A stretch of 64,000 nucleotides of DNA from Vibrio metoecus (GCF_000696385.1 NZ_JJMN01000018.1:1-64000); one strand, 5' to 3'; counted from the stretch's first letter, positions 53,357 through 64,000 are shown. Numbers and translations: made by a program. Notes: a model not told the origin generated them from the sequence alone.

Positions 53357-55921
53357 TTATGCCTTTTTTATCCGTCTTTTTTGGTTCCAAGCCAGCAGCA
53401 GAGTGAGCAAAATTGCTGGCAGGAATACCCACTCTTTCATCGGACGATCGCTATCGACCACGACTGAGCGAATTTCCCAATCAAAGTCGATACCTGCCGC
53501 TTCGGCTGGGCTACCGAATTCCACCATTTCGACCAACATGCGGTTTTTCTCATTGAGCAGGGTTAAGCCCATAGACGCGATTCGCGCTTGAGCACCGACA
53601 GCGCGGTCTTCAAACGGTAACTGTACGGTTTTGGAGGTGTATTCGCCTTTAAGGTTCTCGCCAGCCACAATCATTTGGATCGGTTGGCCAACAGGCGTTT
53701 GCTCCACAATCTGCTCTAACTTGGTACCGGCATACATCACTTGAGCTGGGTAGACCATGTCCCACCAAAAACCAGGGCGGAAGAAGGTAAAGGTTAGCAC
53801 CAGTAGCGCGATGATTTCCCACCATTTGGTTTTGGTTAGCCACCATCCCTGTGTCGCTGCGGAAAACAGCAACATGGCGGTAATCGAGGAGAGAATGGTG
53901 AGCATTAAGTGCCACCAAGTATCGATTCCCATCAACAAGAGTTGGGTGTTAAACACAAACATGAATGGCAGGATTGCCGTCCGTATGTCGTAAGCAAAGC
54001 CCTGAATACCGGTGCGAATGGGATCGGATTTGGCGATGGCCGCGGCCGCAAAAGCGGCGAGACCCACTGGTGGCGTATCATCAGCCAAAATACCGAAGTA
54101 GAACACGAACAGATGCACCGCAATCAGAGGGATGATCAAGCCATGTTCAGCACCTAAAGTCACGATGACCGGTGCCATCAAGGTGGAAACTACAATGTAG
54201 TTGGCGGTCGTCGGTAAACCCATACCGAGGATCAAGCTGATCACCGCAGTAAAAATCAGCATCATGATGACGCTGCCGCCGGAGATAAACTCGACAAAGT
54301 CAGTCATCACCAGACCGATTCCTGTGAGAGTTACCACGCCCACAACCGTACCTGCCGCAGCGGTTGCCACCCCGATGCCGATCATGTTACGTGCGCCAGA
54401 AACCAAGCTTTCAAAAAGATCCGTTATCCCTTGTTTGGTGGCATCACTGAGTGAACCCGTACGGTTAAATAAAGCCATTAGTGGGCGTTGGGTGAGCAGA
54501 ATGAACACCATAAAGAGCGTTGCCCAAAATGCAGAGAGCCCAGGAGAGAAGCGCTCAACCGTTAAACACCACACCAAAACCACAATCGGCAGTAAATAAT
54601 GCAAGCCGGATTTCAGCGTGGGAGCGACATCAGGGACGAATTGTAAATCGTCATCAATTCCTAATCCGTCTTTCGCATACGGCGCGGAAATTTTTACAAG
54701 CCCAACGTAAGCCACTAACAAGATAGCCGTCAGTAGCGGTGTCGCCGCTGCGCCAAAGGCTTCTTTGGTCCAGCCGACACCGTAATAAACCAGTGCGCTG
54801 ATCACGCATAAGCCAAGTATTGTGGCGGTAAAAGAGAGGAGCTTTTGAGCGAGTGTCGATTGGTTACGACGGGGAAGACCACTCATCCCAGCTTTACAAG
54901 CTTCAAGGTGCACAATGTAGATCAAAGCGATATAGGAAATCAGCGCCGGCAGAATGGCCGCTTTGATGACTTCGACATAGGAAATGCCGACATATTCCAC
55001 CATCAAGAACGCGGCTGCGCCCATAATCGGCGGAGTCAGCTGACCGTTGGTGGAAGCGGCTACTTCTACGGCTCCGGCTTTGGTGCCTGGGAAACCAACC
55101 CGTTTCATGAGTGGAATAGTAAAGGTACCGGTGGTGACAACGTTGGCAATCGAAGATCCGGATACCAACCCTGAAAGGCCAGACGCCACCACCGCCGCTT
55201 TGGCAGGACCCCCACGCATGTGTCCAAGCATCGAGAACGCAACTTTAATGAAGTAAGCTCCGGCTCCTGCACGTTCTAACATCGCACCAAAAAGCACAAA
55301 TAGGAAAACAAACGAGGTTGATACCCCAAGTGCAACCCCAAACACCCCTTCAGTGGTGAGCCATAGATGCGACATGGCTTTGTTCAGGCTTGCCCCTTTA
55401 TGGGCAATCACATCAGGCATGTATGGGCCAGCAAAGGTGTAAAGTAAAAATAAAGCGGCCACCATCATCAGCGGTGGACCTAATGCGCGGCGTGTGGCTT
55501 CCAAAAGTAGAACCATCCCCATGACGGACATGATCACATCCATTTGGGTAGGGGCTCCTGAACGGCTAGCGAGCTCTGCATAAAACAGGTAGATGTAAGC
55601 TGCCGCAAAGCTGCCAGCTAGGGCTAAAACCCAATCCATTAAGGGAATGCGATCGCGCGGTGAGCCTTTCATTGCAGGGTAAGCCGTAAAAGCGAGGAAA
55701 ACGGCGAAAGATAAGTGAATCGAGCGTGCTTGCGTGTCGTTCAGTACGCCAAAATCGAAAATAAAGGGTAGCGGCGAGGCGTACCAAAGCTGGAACAGTG
55801 ACCAACAGAGCGGCACGAACCAAAGTATACGTCCCGGAAGACCTTTCGGGTTTCTGGCTCCGGTATCCGCCTGTGCCACCATCTCTTGCACATCGGGCGA
55901 CGGTGTTGTTGTCTGCGTCAT
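53357..55921 (-). CDS. TRAP-TAXI transporter, fused DctQM-type permease
   Basis: 854-residue inner-membrane permease in which the small (4-helix) and large (12-helix) TRAP subunits are fused, as in TAXI-type systems. GATSTVVG-like and GMGLPTTANYIV motifs of the large subunit are seen. The C-terminal ~170 residues form an extra DUF3394-type domain with PDZ-like sequence (VEFGSPAEAAGIDFDWEIRSV) between the last helices. It uses the Na+ gradient with the binding protein encoded upstream at 56078-57047. The substrate is unknown; TAXI systems for dicarboxylates and glutamate are known. Confidence 0.9.
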   Translation of the reverse strand: MTQTTTPSPDVQEMVAQADTGARNPKGLPGRILWFVPLCWSLFQLWYASPLPFIFDFGVLNDTQARSIHLSFAVFLAFTAYPAMKGSPRDRIPLMDWVLALAGSFAAAYIYLFYAELASRSGAPTQMDVIMSVMGMVLLLEATRRALGPPLMMVAALFLLYTFAGPYMPDVIAHKGASLNKAMSHLWLTTEGVFGVALGVSTSFVFLFVLFGAMLERAGAGAYFIKVAFSMLGHMRGGPAKAAVVASGLSGLVSGSSIANVVTTGTFTIPLMKRVGFPGTKAGAVEVAASTNGQLTPPIMGAAAFLMVEYVGISYVEVIKAAILPALISYIALIYIVHLEACKAGMSGLPRRNQSTLAQKLLSFTATILGLCVISALVYYGVGWTKEAFGAAATPLLTAILLVAYVGLVKISAPYAKDGLGIDDDLQFVPDVAPTLKSGLHYLLPIVVLVWCLTVERFSPGLSAFWATLFMVFILLTQRPLMALFNRTGSLSDATKQGITDLFESLVSGARNMIGIGVATAAAGTVVGVVTLTGIGLVMTDFVEFISGGSVIMMLIFTAVISLILGMGLPTTANYIVVSTLMAPVIVTLGAEHGLIIPLIAVHLFVFYFGILADDTPPVGLAAFAAAAIAKSDPIRTGIQGFAYDIRTAILPFMFVFNTQLLLMGIDTWWHLMLTILSSITAMLLFSAATQGWWLTKTKWWEIIALLVLTFTFFRPGFWWDMVYPAQVMYAGTKLEQIVEQTPVGQPIQMIVAGENLKGEYTSKTVQLPFEDRAVGAQARIASMGLTLLNEKNRMLVEMVEFGSPAEAAGIDFDWEIRSVVVDSDRPMKEWVFLPAILLTLLLAWNQKRRIKKA

Positions 55922-56019
55922 GTACCTTATCCTTATTATTGATGTTCCATAGACTTATCATCGGTACGGAGAGTGTTGTACCTGAAAATAGCATCACCAA
56001 AAGAGCACGTGATACTAAT

Positions 56020-56039
56020 GAGGAGGCGATAGCCTCCTC
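56020..56039 (-). terminator. Hairpin between the TAXI binding protein and the permease
   Basis: GAGGAGGC-GATA-GCCTCCTC, a perfect 8-bp stem without a T run, in the 156-bp gap. Probably an mRNA-stabilising or partial attenuating hairpin that keeps binding-protein mRNA in excess. Confidence 0.5.
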
Positions 56040-56077
56040 TTGTGTTTTACTGTGTGAGATGATTTTTAAACAAAAAC

Positions 56078-57047
56078 TTACTTCATCAAACCCACTTCTT
56101 TGTAGTACTTCACAGCACCAGGGTGGAGAGGGATCGAGTTACCTGCCGTGACCATGTCCTCTTTTTTCAGGTTGGCAAATGCAGGATGAAGACGCGTGAA
56201 AGTATCGAAGTTTTCAAAGACTGCTTTGGTGACGTTGTATACCACCGCTTCAGAGACATCTTCAGAAGTCACTAACGTTGCGGCCACCCCGAAGCTTTTC
56301 ACATCTTGGTCGGTACCGCTGTACATGCCTGCAGGTACGACGCTGTAAGCATAGTAAGGGTTGTTGGCTACAATTTTTTCGATCTCAGGGCCAGTCGCGG
56401 GAACCAGTTTGGCCGCGCAAGAAGTCGTTGCTTCTTTGATCGCTCCATTTGGATGACCCACCATGTAGATGAAGGCGTCAATCTTGTTGTCACACAGAGC
56501 TTGAGAACGCTCAGAACCTTTGAGCTCCGACGCTAGCTTGAAGCTGTCGTTGGTCCAACCAAAGGCATCCATTACCACTTGCATGGTCGCACGATCACCA
56601 GAACCTGGGTTGCCGATGTTCACGCGCTTACCTGCAAGGTCTTTCACATTTTCAATACCTGAATCTGCACGCGCGATGATGTTGAATGGCTCGGTGTGGA
56701 GTGAAAACACGGCACGCAGCTTTTTTGTATGGGCCTTGCTCTGCAAATTCGCTGGTACCGTTATAACCGTGGTATTGCCAATCTGACTGTACGATCCCAA
56801 AGTCCAATTCACCAGAACGAATGGTGTTGACGTTGTAGATAGAGCCGCCAGTGGATTCAACTGAACAGCGAATATTGTGATCTTTACGGTCTTTGTTTAC
56901 CAACTTACAGATAGCGCCACCCGTTGGATAATAAACACCCGTCACCGAGCCGGTACCGATCGTAATGAAATCTTGTGCGCTGGCGATACCTGAGCCGATA
57001 ACAGCAGCTGCAATAGCACCCATTTTGATTATTTTAGGTAATGACAT
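56078..57047 (-). CDS. TAXI family TRAP solute-binding protein (frameshifted)
   Basis: Periplasmic binding protein of the TRAP-TAXI family, about 322 residues restored. Signal peptide [20 protein letters not shown]...ASA is followed by [23 protein letters not shown], the signature start of the family. One extra base in a T6 run (56721-56726 on +) breaks [20 protein letters not shown]; the rest is read in the other frame. The start at 57047 is chosen for the signal peptide. Confidence 0.9.
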
Positions 57048-57372
57048 GAATTTCCCTTCCTTCATTGTAATGTGTCCCAAAGCGTCAGCGTGGCTTCGAG
57101 CTTTCCTGCCTGAGAAACGTTGCTTTATGCGTCAAAAAGAATGATAAAGCGGTGGAATCATACCAAAAAACCAACAGATAATTACACAACTGTTAAAATT
57201 TATAGTGTGATTGACTCATTTATTAAACAGCAAGATGTTGAGTATCCTATAAACATTATTGTTTAATTTCAAATGGTTAGTTTTTTGTTAGGCGTGAGAA
57301 TGATGTGTCTAAGATGTGAGTTTGGTCACGTGAATGATACGTGACCAAAAAATATTCAATAGATAAATGGGT
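57048..57372. other. Intergenic region between argR and the TAXI gene
   Basis: About 325 AT-rich bases. A long inverted repeat TTTGGTCACG / CGTGACCAAA lies at 57321-57349, just after argR. It has no T run, so it may be a weak terminator or a protein site. The TAXI promoter is expected around 57100-57250 but I cannot place it. Confidence 0.4.
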
Positions 57373-57843
57373 TTAGCCAGCGTATTCAAACAATTCGCAG
57401 ACGGAGTGGAACAACTCTTTGACTGGTACATCGAGTGTTGGTGTGATGAAAATCGTATCATCGCCAGCGACTACACCTAGAATCCCTTCTGATTTACCCA
57501 ACGAATCTAGCAAGCGCGCAATCAACTGTGCAGCACCAGGGCCAGTACGAATAACAACTAACGCGTTGTTGTAGTCCACATCGAGTACCAACTCACGTAG
57601 TGAACTGCTGGCGGTTGGAACGCCTAACTCGGCAGGCAAGCAGTAAACCATCTCCATTTTGGCGTTACGGGTACGTACCGCACCAAACTTAGTCAGCATA
57701 CGCGATACTTTAGATTGGTTAATGTTGTCAAAACCTTCATTTTTCAGGGCTTCAACGATATCGCCTTGTGAACCAAAGCGCTCTTCTTTCAGCAAAGCTT
57801 TAAAAGCTCGGACGAGGTTGTCTTGTTTATCTACGTTACGCAT
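57373..57843 (-). CDS. argR: Arginine repressor
   Basis: 156 residues from [18 protein letters not shown]; upstream extension codes for unconserved residues. N-terminal winged helix ([10 protein letters not shown]...NQSKVSRML) and C-terminal arginine-binding hexamerisation domain (GDDTIFITP). With arginine it represses arginine synthesis and controls catabolism. Divergent from mdh. Confidence 0.95.
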   Translation of the reverse strand: MRNVDKQDNLVRAFKALLKEERFGSQGDIVEALKNEGFDNINQSKVSRMLTKFGAVRTRNAKMEMVYCLPAELGVPTASSSLRELVLDVDYNNALVVIRTGPGAAQLIARLLDSLGKSEGILGVVAGDDTIFITPTLDVPVKELFHSVCELFEYAG

Positions 57844-58170
57844 TATTCTTCTTACTTTGGTTAATTGATCAATTTGTGCATATTCTCGCATACCTATGCA
57901 TGACACACCAAACGACTCGCTAAATTTGTCTTAACTGTCACTGTAAATGTTTTTGATATCAGGTTAGATCGCTTTATAACTCTTTGTCTAAATTGAACAT
58001 TGACCGATAATCGTCTTCTATTCTGTAACGCTTAATTCGCAGTATTGCGCAAAGTCGCAAAGCTGACGTTAATTGATTGTAATCAGATTGTGATTACTAT
58101 AGCGTTTGACGGTCGGATACACCTAATCACCCTACAAACTTATAAGAGATTACTCTCAAGGAGATTTACG
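57844..58170. promoter_or_regulatory. argR-mdh divergent regulatory region
   Basis: Contains TTGATTGTAATCAG (58073-58086), which fits the FNR pattern TTGAT-N4-ATCAA except at the last base, and a perfect repeat GTAATCA-N5-TGATTAC (58079-58097) overlapping it. Nearer argR, TTTGTGCATATTCTCGCATA (about 57871-57890) is a weak ARG-box match and AATTGATCAATT a short palindrome. Regulation of mdh by oxygen state is inferred. Confidence 0.45.
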
Positions 58171-59106
58171 ATGAAAGTCGCTGTTATTGGTGCCGCTGGC
58201 GGCATTGGTCAAGCCCTTGCTCTGTTACTCAAAAATCGTCTTCCTGCTGGTTCTGATCTAGCTCTGTATGATATCGCACCGGTCACTCCTGGTGTGGCAG
58301 CAGATCTGAGTCATATCCCAACGCCAGTCTCTATCAAAGGTTATGCGGGTGAAGACCCAACGCCTGCGCTGGAAGGGGCGGATGTAGTGCTAGTTTCTGC
58401 AGGTGTTGCGCGTAAGCCGGGTATGGATCGTGCTGATCTGTTCAATGTGAACGCCGGTATTGTCAAAGCATTAGCAGAAAAAATCGCCGTGGTGTGTCCA
58501 AAAGCGTGTGTCGGCATCATTACTAACCCAGTTAACACCACTGTGCCAATCGCAGCGGAAGTGCTGAAGAAAGCCGGTGTGTATGACAAGCGTAAACTGT
58601 TTGGTATTACTACTCTGGATGTGATCCGCTCTGAAACCTTCGTTGCGGCGCTGAAAAATAAAGATCCAGGCCAAGTTCGTGTACCTGTGATTGGCGGCCA
58701 CTCCGGTGTCACCATTCTGCCTCTGCTATCACAAGTGGAAGGTGTGAGCTTTACCGATGAAGAAGTCGCAGCGTTGACTAAACGTATCCAAAATGCGGGT
58801 ACTGAAGTGGTTGAAGCTAAGGCGGGTGGCGGTTCTGCCACGTTGTCTATGGGACAAGCGGCATGTCGTTTTGGCTTAGCACTGGTGAAAGCAATGCAAG
58901 GCGAAGCGAATGTGGTTGAGTACGCTTATGTAGAAGGTGAGGGTGAACACGCTCCATTCTTTGCTCAACCGATCAAGCTAGGTAAAAACGGTGTTGAAGA
59001 GCTACTGGAGATCGGCAAGCTGAGTGCTTATGAGCAAGCGGCTCTGGATGGCATGTTAGATACCCTGAAAGGCGACATTCAAATCGGTGTTGAGTTTGTA
59101 AAATAA
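58171..59106 (+). CDS. mdh: Malate dehydrogenase
   Basis: 311 residues. It oxidises malate to oxaloacetate with NAD+ in the TCA cycle. N-terminal Rossmann [14 protein letters not shown], the substrate arginines ([12 protein letters not shown]) and the catalytic His (GGHSGVT) are intact. ATG at 58171 follows AAGGAG. A terminator follows. Confidence 0.97.
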   Translation: MKVAVIGAAGGIGQALALLLKNRLPAGSDLALYDIAPVTPGVAADLSHIPTPVSIKGYAGEDPTPALEGADVVLVSAGVARKPGMDRADLFNVNAGIVKALAEKIAVVCPKACVGIITNPVNTTVPIAAEVLKKAGVYDKRKLFGITTLDVIRSETFVAALKNKDPGQVRVPVIGGHSGVTILPLLSQVEGVSFTDEEVAALTKRIQNAGTEVVEAKAGGGSATLSMGQAACRFGLALVKAMQGEANVVEYAYVEGEGEHAPFFAQPIKLGKNGVEELLEIGKLSAYEQAALDGMLDTLKGDIQIGVEFVK

Positions 59107-59134
59107 GTCGACACTCTCTGTTCGAATATTTAAG

Positions 59135-59163
59135 AATACCGCTCGAATGAGCGGTATTTTTTT
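59135..59163 (+). terminator. mdh terminator
   Basis: AATACCGCTC / GAGCGGTATT with a GAAT loop and a T7 run. The next ~280 bases to arcD are AT-rich, with a short inverted repeat near 59320-59340 and nothing else I can name. Confidence 0.88.
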
Positions 59164-59442
59164 ATCTGGTATTTCTGATAGTGATTAAATTAATTATTTG
59201 ATTTGGCAGTATTAAATGTCGCTCGGTGTTTTACCACTAGTGAATTCTTATGTTACTTATCTAATTATCATTTCATATCACTACTTTTCGTGTAAGATGC
59301 GCTGTTTTTTCTATTCTTCAACTCATACATTGTGAGTTGACTGGTTGCCCTTCGGCCATAGCAAACGGATTGTCTTCTGTTTGTTATCGTTTTTTGGAAG
59401 GGGAAGATGGCTTTTACTTCTGTTATTGGTGATTGAAAAATA

Positions 59443-60849
59443 ATGGATAAAAAACTGGGTCTAGGCTCTCTCACTGCGTTAGTGATTGGTTCCATGATTG
59501 GCGCGGGCGTGTTTAGCTTGCCACAAAATATGGCGGCAGTCGCCAGTCCACTGGCGGTGATGATCGGTTGGTCGATCACTGGGATCGGCATGATCTTTCT
59601 GGCGCTCTCTTTTCAATATTTGGCCGTCGACAAACCCCATGTAAACAGCGGTGTATTTGGCTTCGCTCGCGAAGGTTTTGGTGATTTTGCTGGTTTTTGC
59701 TCCGCGTGGGGCTATTGGTTTAGCGCGATGGTCGCTAACGTCTCTTATCTGGTGATCGTATTTAGTACCTTGGGGCTGCTGTTTGATACTCCAGATAAAA
59801 TCATCTTTGGCTCTGGTAATACTTGGTGGTCAATTGGTGGTGCTTCATGCTTGCTGTGGGGAGTACACCGTTTAGTATCAAAAGGGGTACAAACCGCTGC
59901 TCTGATCAATCTCATCACCACCATGACCAAAATGGTGCCTTTACTGCTTTTTATTCTCTGTGCAATTACCGCATTCTATTGGCCGACATTTCGTTTAGAT
60001 TTCTCCGGAATGCACCATATTTCAGGTGCTAATCTGTTGGGGCAAGTTAAAGCCACTATGCTGATCACGGTTTGGGTATTTGTCGGCATTGAAGGTGCAG
60101 TCGTGGTATCGAGTCGAGCTCGTCAGCGTAAGGATATTGGCCGAGCTACCATTCTTGGCCTGCTTACCGCACTTTCGATTTATGTCTTAGTGACGTTATT
60201 GTCGATGGGGGTAATTCAGGTTAATGAGCTAGCGCAATATCCGAATCCTTCAATGGCACAAGTGCTGACCGCGATTATCGGCCCATGGGGTAAGTACATC
60301 ATCGCAGTTGGGCTTTTGATCTCGGTTTGCGGCGCGTTTCTGAGTTGGACCGTGTTGGCTTCCGAAGCTCCTTTCCTTGCAGCAAAAGATAAGGTCTTTC
60401 CTCGTCGTTTCGCGAAACAGAACCCCGCGGGGAGCCCTGTGAATGCATTGTTTTTAACGACCTTGTGTATCCAAGTTTCCTTGATTCTCGTACGCTACAC
60501 CGCGAGCACTTACGATACCTTGCTGGTTTTTGCTTCCGAGATGATTTTGGTGCCCTATTTTCTGGTGGGGGCATTTACGCTCAAGCTGGCTATTGAGCAG
60601 CAAGACCGAGGTAAACTTTTGTTGATTGGCTTAGGAGCAACGGTTTACGGTGTCTGGTTGCTCTACGCATCAGGTTTACATTATTTAATGTTATCAACAC
60701 TCTTATACGTGCCTGGTTTTGCGTTTTATTTGAAAGCGAAGCGTGAACAAGGTGCCAAAGCATTCTGTGGCCGAGAACGGGTTGGTGCCTGTACATTATT
60801 ACTGTTTGCGTTGGGAGCGGCAGGTATGCTGTGGCAAGGTGCTTGGTAA
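59443..60849 (+). CDS. arcD: APC-family arginine/ornithine antiporter
   Basis: 468 residues with about twelve membrane helices. N-terminal IGSMIGAGVFSLPQNMA is the substrate-binding motif of basic amino acid/polyamine antiporters, and the best fit is ArcD. It would import arginine in exchange for ornithine and serve arcA (48986-50209). Substrate inferred from family and the nearby arginine genes. Confidence 0.83.
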   Translation: MDKKLGLGSLTALVIGSMIGAGVFSLPQNMAAVASPLAVMIGWSITGIGMIFLALSFQYLAVDKPHVNSGVFGFAREGFGDFAGFCSAWGYWFSAMVANVSYLVIVFSTLGLLFDTPDKIIFGSGNTWWSIGGASCLLWGVHRLVSKGVQTAALINLITTMTKMVPLLLFILCAITAFYWPTFRLDFSGMHHISGANLLGQVKATMLITVWVFVGIEGAVVVSSRARQRKDIGRATILGLLTALSIYVLVTLLSMGVIQVNELAQYPNPSMAQVLTAIIGPWGKYIIAVGLLISVCGAFLSWTVLASEAPFLAAKDKVFPRRFAKQNPAGSPVNALFLTTLCIQVSLILVRYTASTYDTLLVFASEMILVPYFLVGAFTLKLAIEQQDRGKLLLIGLGATVYGVWLLYASGLHYLMLSTLLYVPGFAFYLKAKREQGAKAFCGRERVGACTLLLFALGAAGMLWQGAW

Positions 60850-60894
60850 AGGCGTTGATGTGATCATTGACGTCGTTTGAACAACGGATAAAAG

Positions 60895-60929
60895 AACCCC
60901 CTCAAGCTCGTGGAGCTGAGGGGGTTTTT
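60895..60929 (+). terminator. arcD terminator
   Basis: AACCCCCTCAAGCTC / GAGCTGAGGGGGTT with GTG loop and a T run. It could also serve ispB from the other side only weakly. Confidence 0.85.
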
Positions 60930-60994
60930 AGTAACAAAACATAATCCATTTTTGAGTGAGTTGCTGTTGCTATCCCACCGAATTTGCAGACTAT

Positions 60995-61966
60995 TTATTT
61001 ACTGCGATTGACTGACATATGAGCGAGCGTGATCAACGCTTGTTTGTAGTCGCTTTCTGGTAGAATGGCTAACTCAGCAATGGCTTTATCTGCTTCACGC
61101 TGTGCTTTCTCGATCGTGTATTGCAGAGAGCCTGTTTGCTCCATTGCTACGAGAATCTCATTGAGGCGAGACATGCCATTGGCCTTCTCAATCGCTTCAC
61201 GAATCATCGAAGCTTGTTCGGAATTACCGTGCTGCATCGCATAAAGCAATGGCAGAGTAGGCTTACCTTCCGCCAGATCATCGCCGACGTTTTTACCCAT
61301 TTCTTCGCCGTCTGAAGTGTAGTCCATCACATCATCAATCAGCTGGAATGCAGTGCCGAGGTACTTGCCATAGTTTTGCATCGCTAACTCAACTTCCGGC
61401 GAGGCGTCACACAAGATTGCACCGATCTGGGTGGCGGCTTCAAACAGACGTGCAGTTTTCGAATAAATCACCTGCATGTAACTAGCTTCGGTAGTATCAG
61501 GATCGTTGCAGTTCATCAATTGTTGCACTTCACCTTCGGCGATCACGTTTACCGCATCACTCATCAGTTTCAGGATCTTCATCGATCCTAATTCTGTCAT
61601 CATTTGAAATGAGCGAGTGTAGATAAAGTCACCAACTAATACGCTAGCGGCATTACCAAAAGCAGCATTGGCCGTTGCTTTACCTCGGCGCAAATCCGAT
61701 TCATCGACCACATCATCGTGCAACAAGGTTGCCGTATGAATGAATTCAATGAAAGCGGCGGCTGTCGTGTGATGTGACCCCTGATAACCGAGCGCTTTGG
61801 CTGATAAAACAGCCAGCAATGGGCGTAAACGCTTCCCACCACCACTGATGATATAAAAACCAAGTTGGTTGATTAGGGAAACGTCAGAATTGAGTTGAGC
61901 GTGAATCGTTTCGTTCACTTTTGCCATGTCATTGGCAGTAAGCGCTTGGATAGCTTTAAAATCCAT
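60995..61966 (-). CDS. ispB: Octaprenyl diphosphate synthase
   Basis: 323 residues from MDFKAIQALTAN; the longer frame adds 25 unconserved residues. Both Asp-rich motifs are present (LLHDDVVDESD and LIDDVMDYTSD). It makes the C40 side chain of ubiquinone and menaquinone. Divergent from rplU, the usual arrangement in gamma-proteobacteria. Confidence 0.95.
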   Translation of the reverse strand: MDFKAIQALTANDMAKVNETIHAQLNSDVSLINQLGFYIISGGGKRLRPLLAVLSAKALGYQGSHHTTAAAFIEFIHTATLLHDDVVDESDLRRGKATANAAFGNAASVLVGDFIYTRSFQMMTELGSMKILKLMSDAVNVIAEGEVQQLMNCNDPDTTEASYMQVIYSKTARLFEAATQIGAILCDASPEVELAMQNYGKYLGTAFQLIDDVMDYTSDGEEMGKNVGDDLAEGKPTLPLLYAMQHGNSEQASMIREAIEKANGMSRLNEILVAMEQTGSLQYTIEKAQREADKAIAELAILPESDYKQALITLAHMSVNRSK

Positions 61967-62236
61967 CGTAAATCCGGCTGAAATAAGAGCGTGTAAGGCA
62001 TTTAGTCTTCTGGAATTGCTGCATAATACACTAAAAATCATTGATTAATACATGGCTTAAAGGCATGATTGCGGCACTTTTGTTTGGCGATTAGCTTTTC
62101 GCCATTTTTTTCAAAATATGGCTTGTCATAGGCACATCATTCACGTAGAATCTGCGCCCTATTGATGATTAGTTTAGCGCACACCCTTATCGCATAAAAT
62201 ATAAGCATAGGCTGTGCGGAAAGAGCGGAGTAAAAT

Positions 62237-62548
62237 ATGTACGCTGTTTTCCAATCTGGTGGTAAACAACACCGTGTAAGCGAAGGTCAAACTCTTCGTT
62301 TAGAGAAATTAGACGTTGAAACTGGTGCAACTGTAGAATTTGATAAAGTTCTACTGGTTGCTAACGGTGAAGACATTAAAGTAGGTGCTCCTCTTGTTGA
62401 GGGCGGTAAAGTAGTTGCTGAAGTGGTACAACACGGTCGTGGCGATAAAGTAAAAATCGTTAAGTTCCGTCGTCGTAAGCACTCTCGTAAGCAACAAGGT
62501 CACCGTCAGTGGTTCACAGAAGTGAAAATCACTGGTATCAACGCTTAA
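62237..62548 (+). CDS. rplU: 50S ribosomal protein L21
   Basis: 103 residues, [14 protein letters not shown] at the start and [19 protein letters not shown] basic patch near the end, standard L21. About 270 bp separate it from ispB and hold its promoter. rpmA follows by 20 bp. Confidence 0.98.
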
Positions 62549-62568
62549 GTTATTAGGAGAGTTCAACA

Positions 62569-62829
62569 ATGGCACACAAAAAAGCTGGTGGTTCTACTCG
62601 TAACGGCCGCGATTCAGAAAGCAAACGTCTAGGTGTTAAGCGTTTCGGTGGTGAATCTGTACTTGCAGGTAACATCATTGTTCGTCAACGTGGTACTAAG
62701 TTCCACGCTGGTACTAACGTAGGCATCGGTAAAGACCACACTCTATTCGCTCTATCTGATGGTAAAGTGAAGTTCGAGGTTAAAGGTCCTAACAACCGTA
62801 AATTCGTTAGCATCGAAACTGCTGAATAA
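62569..62829 (+). CDS. rpmA: 50S ribosomal protein L27
   Basis: 86 residues, [18 protein letters not shown] start, standard L27 reaching the peptidyl-transferase centre. Cotranscribed with rplU. Confidence 0.98.
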
Positions 62830-62854
62830 GCAAAGTTTCTTGATGAATTCAAAA

Positions 62855-62879
62855 GCCCTGCCGTTTGGTGGGGTTTTTT
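62855..62879 (+). terminator. rplU-rpmA terminator
   Basis: CCCTGCC / GGTGGGG stem with GTTT loop and T6. One G-T pair in the stem. Confidence 0.7.
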
Positions 62880-62899
62880 ATTTATCGAAAGTGTGGTCG

Positions 62900-62930
62900 A
62901 CCCTAGACCCTAGACCCTAGACCCTAGACC
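62900..62930. repeat. ACCCTAG tandem repeat (MLVA locus VC0436-VC0437)
   Basis: Four full copies of ACCCTAG (62900-62927) and a partial fifth, between rpmA and obgE. The V. cholerae typing scheme uses a GACCCTA repeat at this intergenic place, which helps confirm the species. Copy number varies between isolates. Confidence 0.88.
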
Positions 62931-62997
62931 TGAATGTAGCCTGATCCAAGCAGGCGATTGTTTTCTGGGATCTACGTTCTCAGGTTTACTAGACTGA

Positions 62998-64000
<1,003 letters not shown>

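Noticed and set aside
62900..62930. Telomere-like CCCTAG repeat
   Set aside because: It is the known intergenic VNTR of this species, not a telomere or a CRISPR.

Overview
This window is a stretch of Vibrio cholerae large-chromosome DNA. The evidence is the gene order (metH, lysC, uvrA, galU, qstR, ssb, the complete MSHA pilus locus, mreBCD, rng, tldD, hcp-hcr, arcA, rraB, argR, mdh, ispB, rplU-rpmA, obgE), protein sequences recognised as V. cholerae, and a 7-bp ACCCTAG tandem repeat just before obgE. That repeat corresponds to the known VC0436-VC0437 MLVA locus. It is housekeeping and core accessory DNA: I see no rRNA, tRNA, CRISPR array, insertion sequence, prophage or integron.

Layout. 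1-5.5 kb: a CPA1 Na+/H+ antiporter (-) and metH (+) behind a MetJ operator. 5.5-10.4 kb: lysC (-) behind a lysine riboswitch, a class V aminotransferase (+) and the PglL-type O-oligosaccharyltransferase (-). 10.4-15.9 kb: uvrA with an SOS box, galU, the competence regulator qstR (all -), then ssb (+). 16-35 kb: csrD/mshH and the MSHA type IV pilus genes mshI-J-K-L-M-N-E-G-F (assembly machine) and mshB-A-C-D-O-P-Q (pilins and adhesin), all on +. 35-46 kb: mreBCD, maf, rng, yhdP, a nitrilase-family amidohydrolase and tldD. 46-49 kb: the nitrosative-stress pair hcp-hcr behind a sigma-54 promoter with a NorR-type site. 49-53 kb: arginine deiminase, rraB, an orphan glycoside-hydrolase-2-like sugar-binding protein, a Fur-box DUF2061 membrane protein and a universal stress protein. 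53-57 kb: a TRAP-TAXI transporter. 57-64 kb: argR and mdh (divergent), arcD, ispB, rplU, rpmA and the start of obgE.

How genes work together. The MSHA genes encode a whole mannose-sensitive haemagglutinin pilus used for surface attachment. MshE carries the c-di-GMP-binding MshEN motifs that tie pilus extension to c-di-GMP. arcA (arginine deiminase), argR and arcD (arginine/ornithine exchanger) sit within 12 kb as parts of arginine metabolism.

The main caution is sequence quality. At least eleven conserved genes are broken by one- or two-base indels, mostly insertions: metH, the aminotransferase, uvrA, qstR, mshG, mshQ, rng, yhdP, hcp, the TAXI binding protein and obgE. The tail of the antiporter gene is probably affected too. 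Several are essential or core genes, and six of the inserted bases are an extra A between T and G (on one strand). I therefore read these as assembly or sequencing errors, not pseudogenes. I found no convincing undescribed system. The most useful leads are regulatory sites (sigma-54/NorR at hcp, MetJ at metH, Fur at the DUF2061 gene) and the orphan sugar-binding protein.
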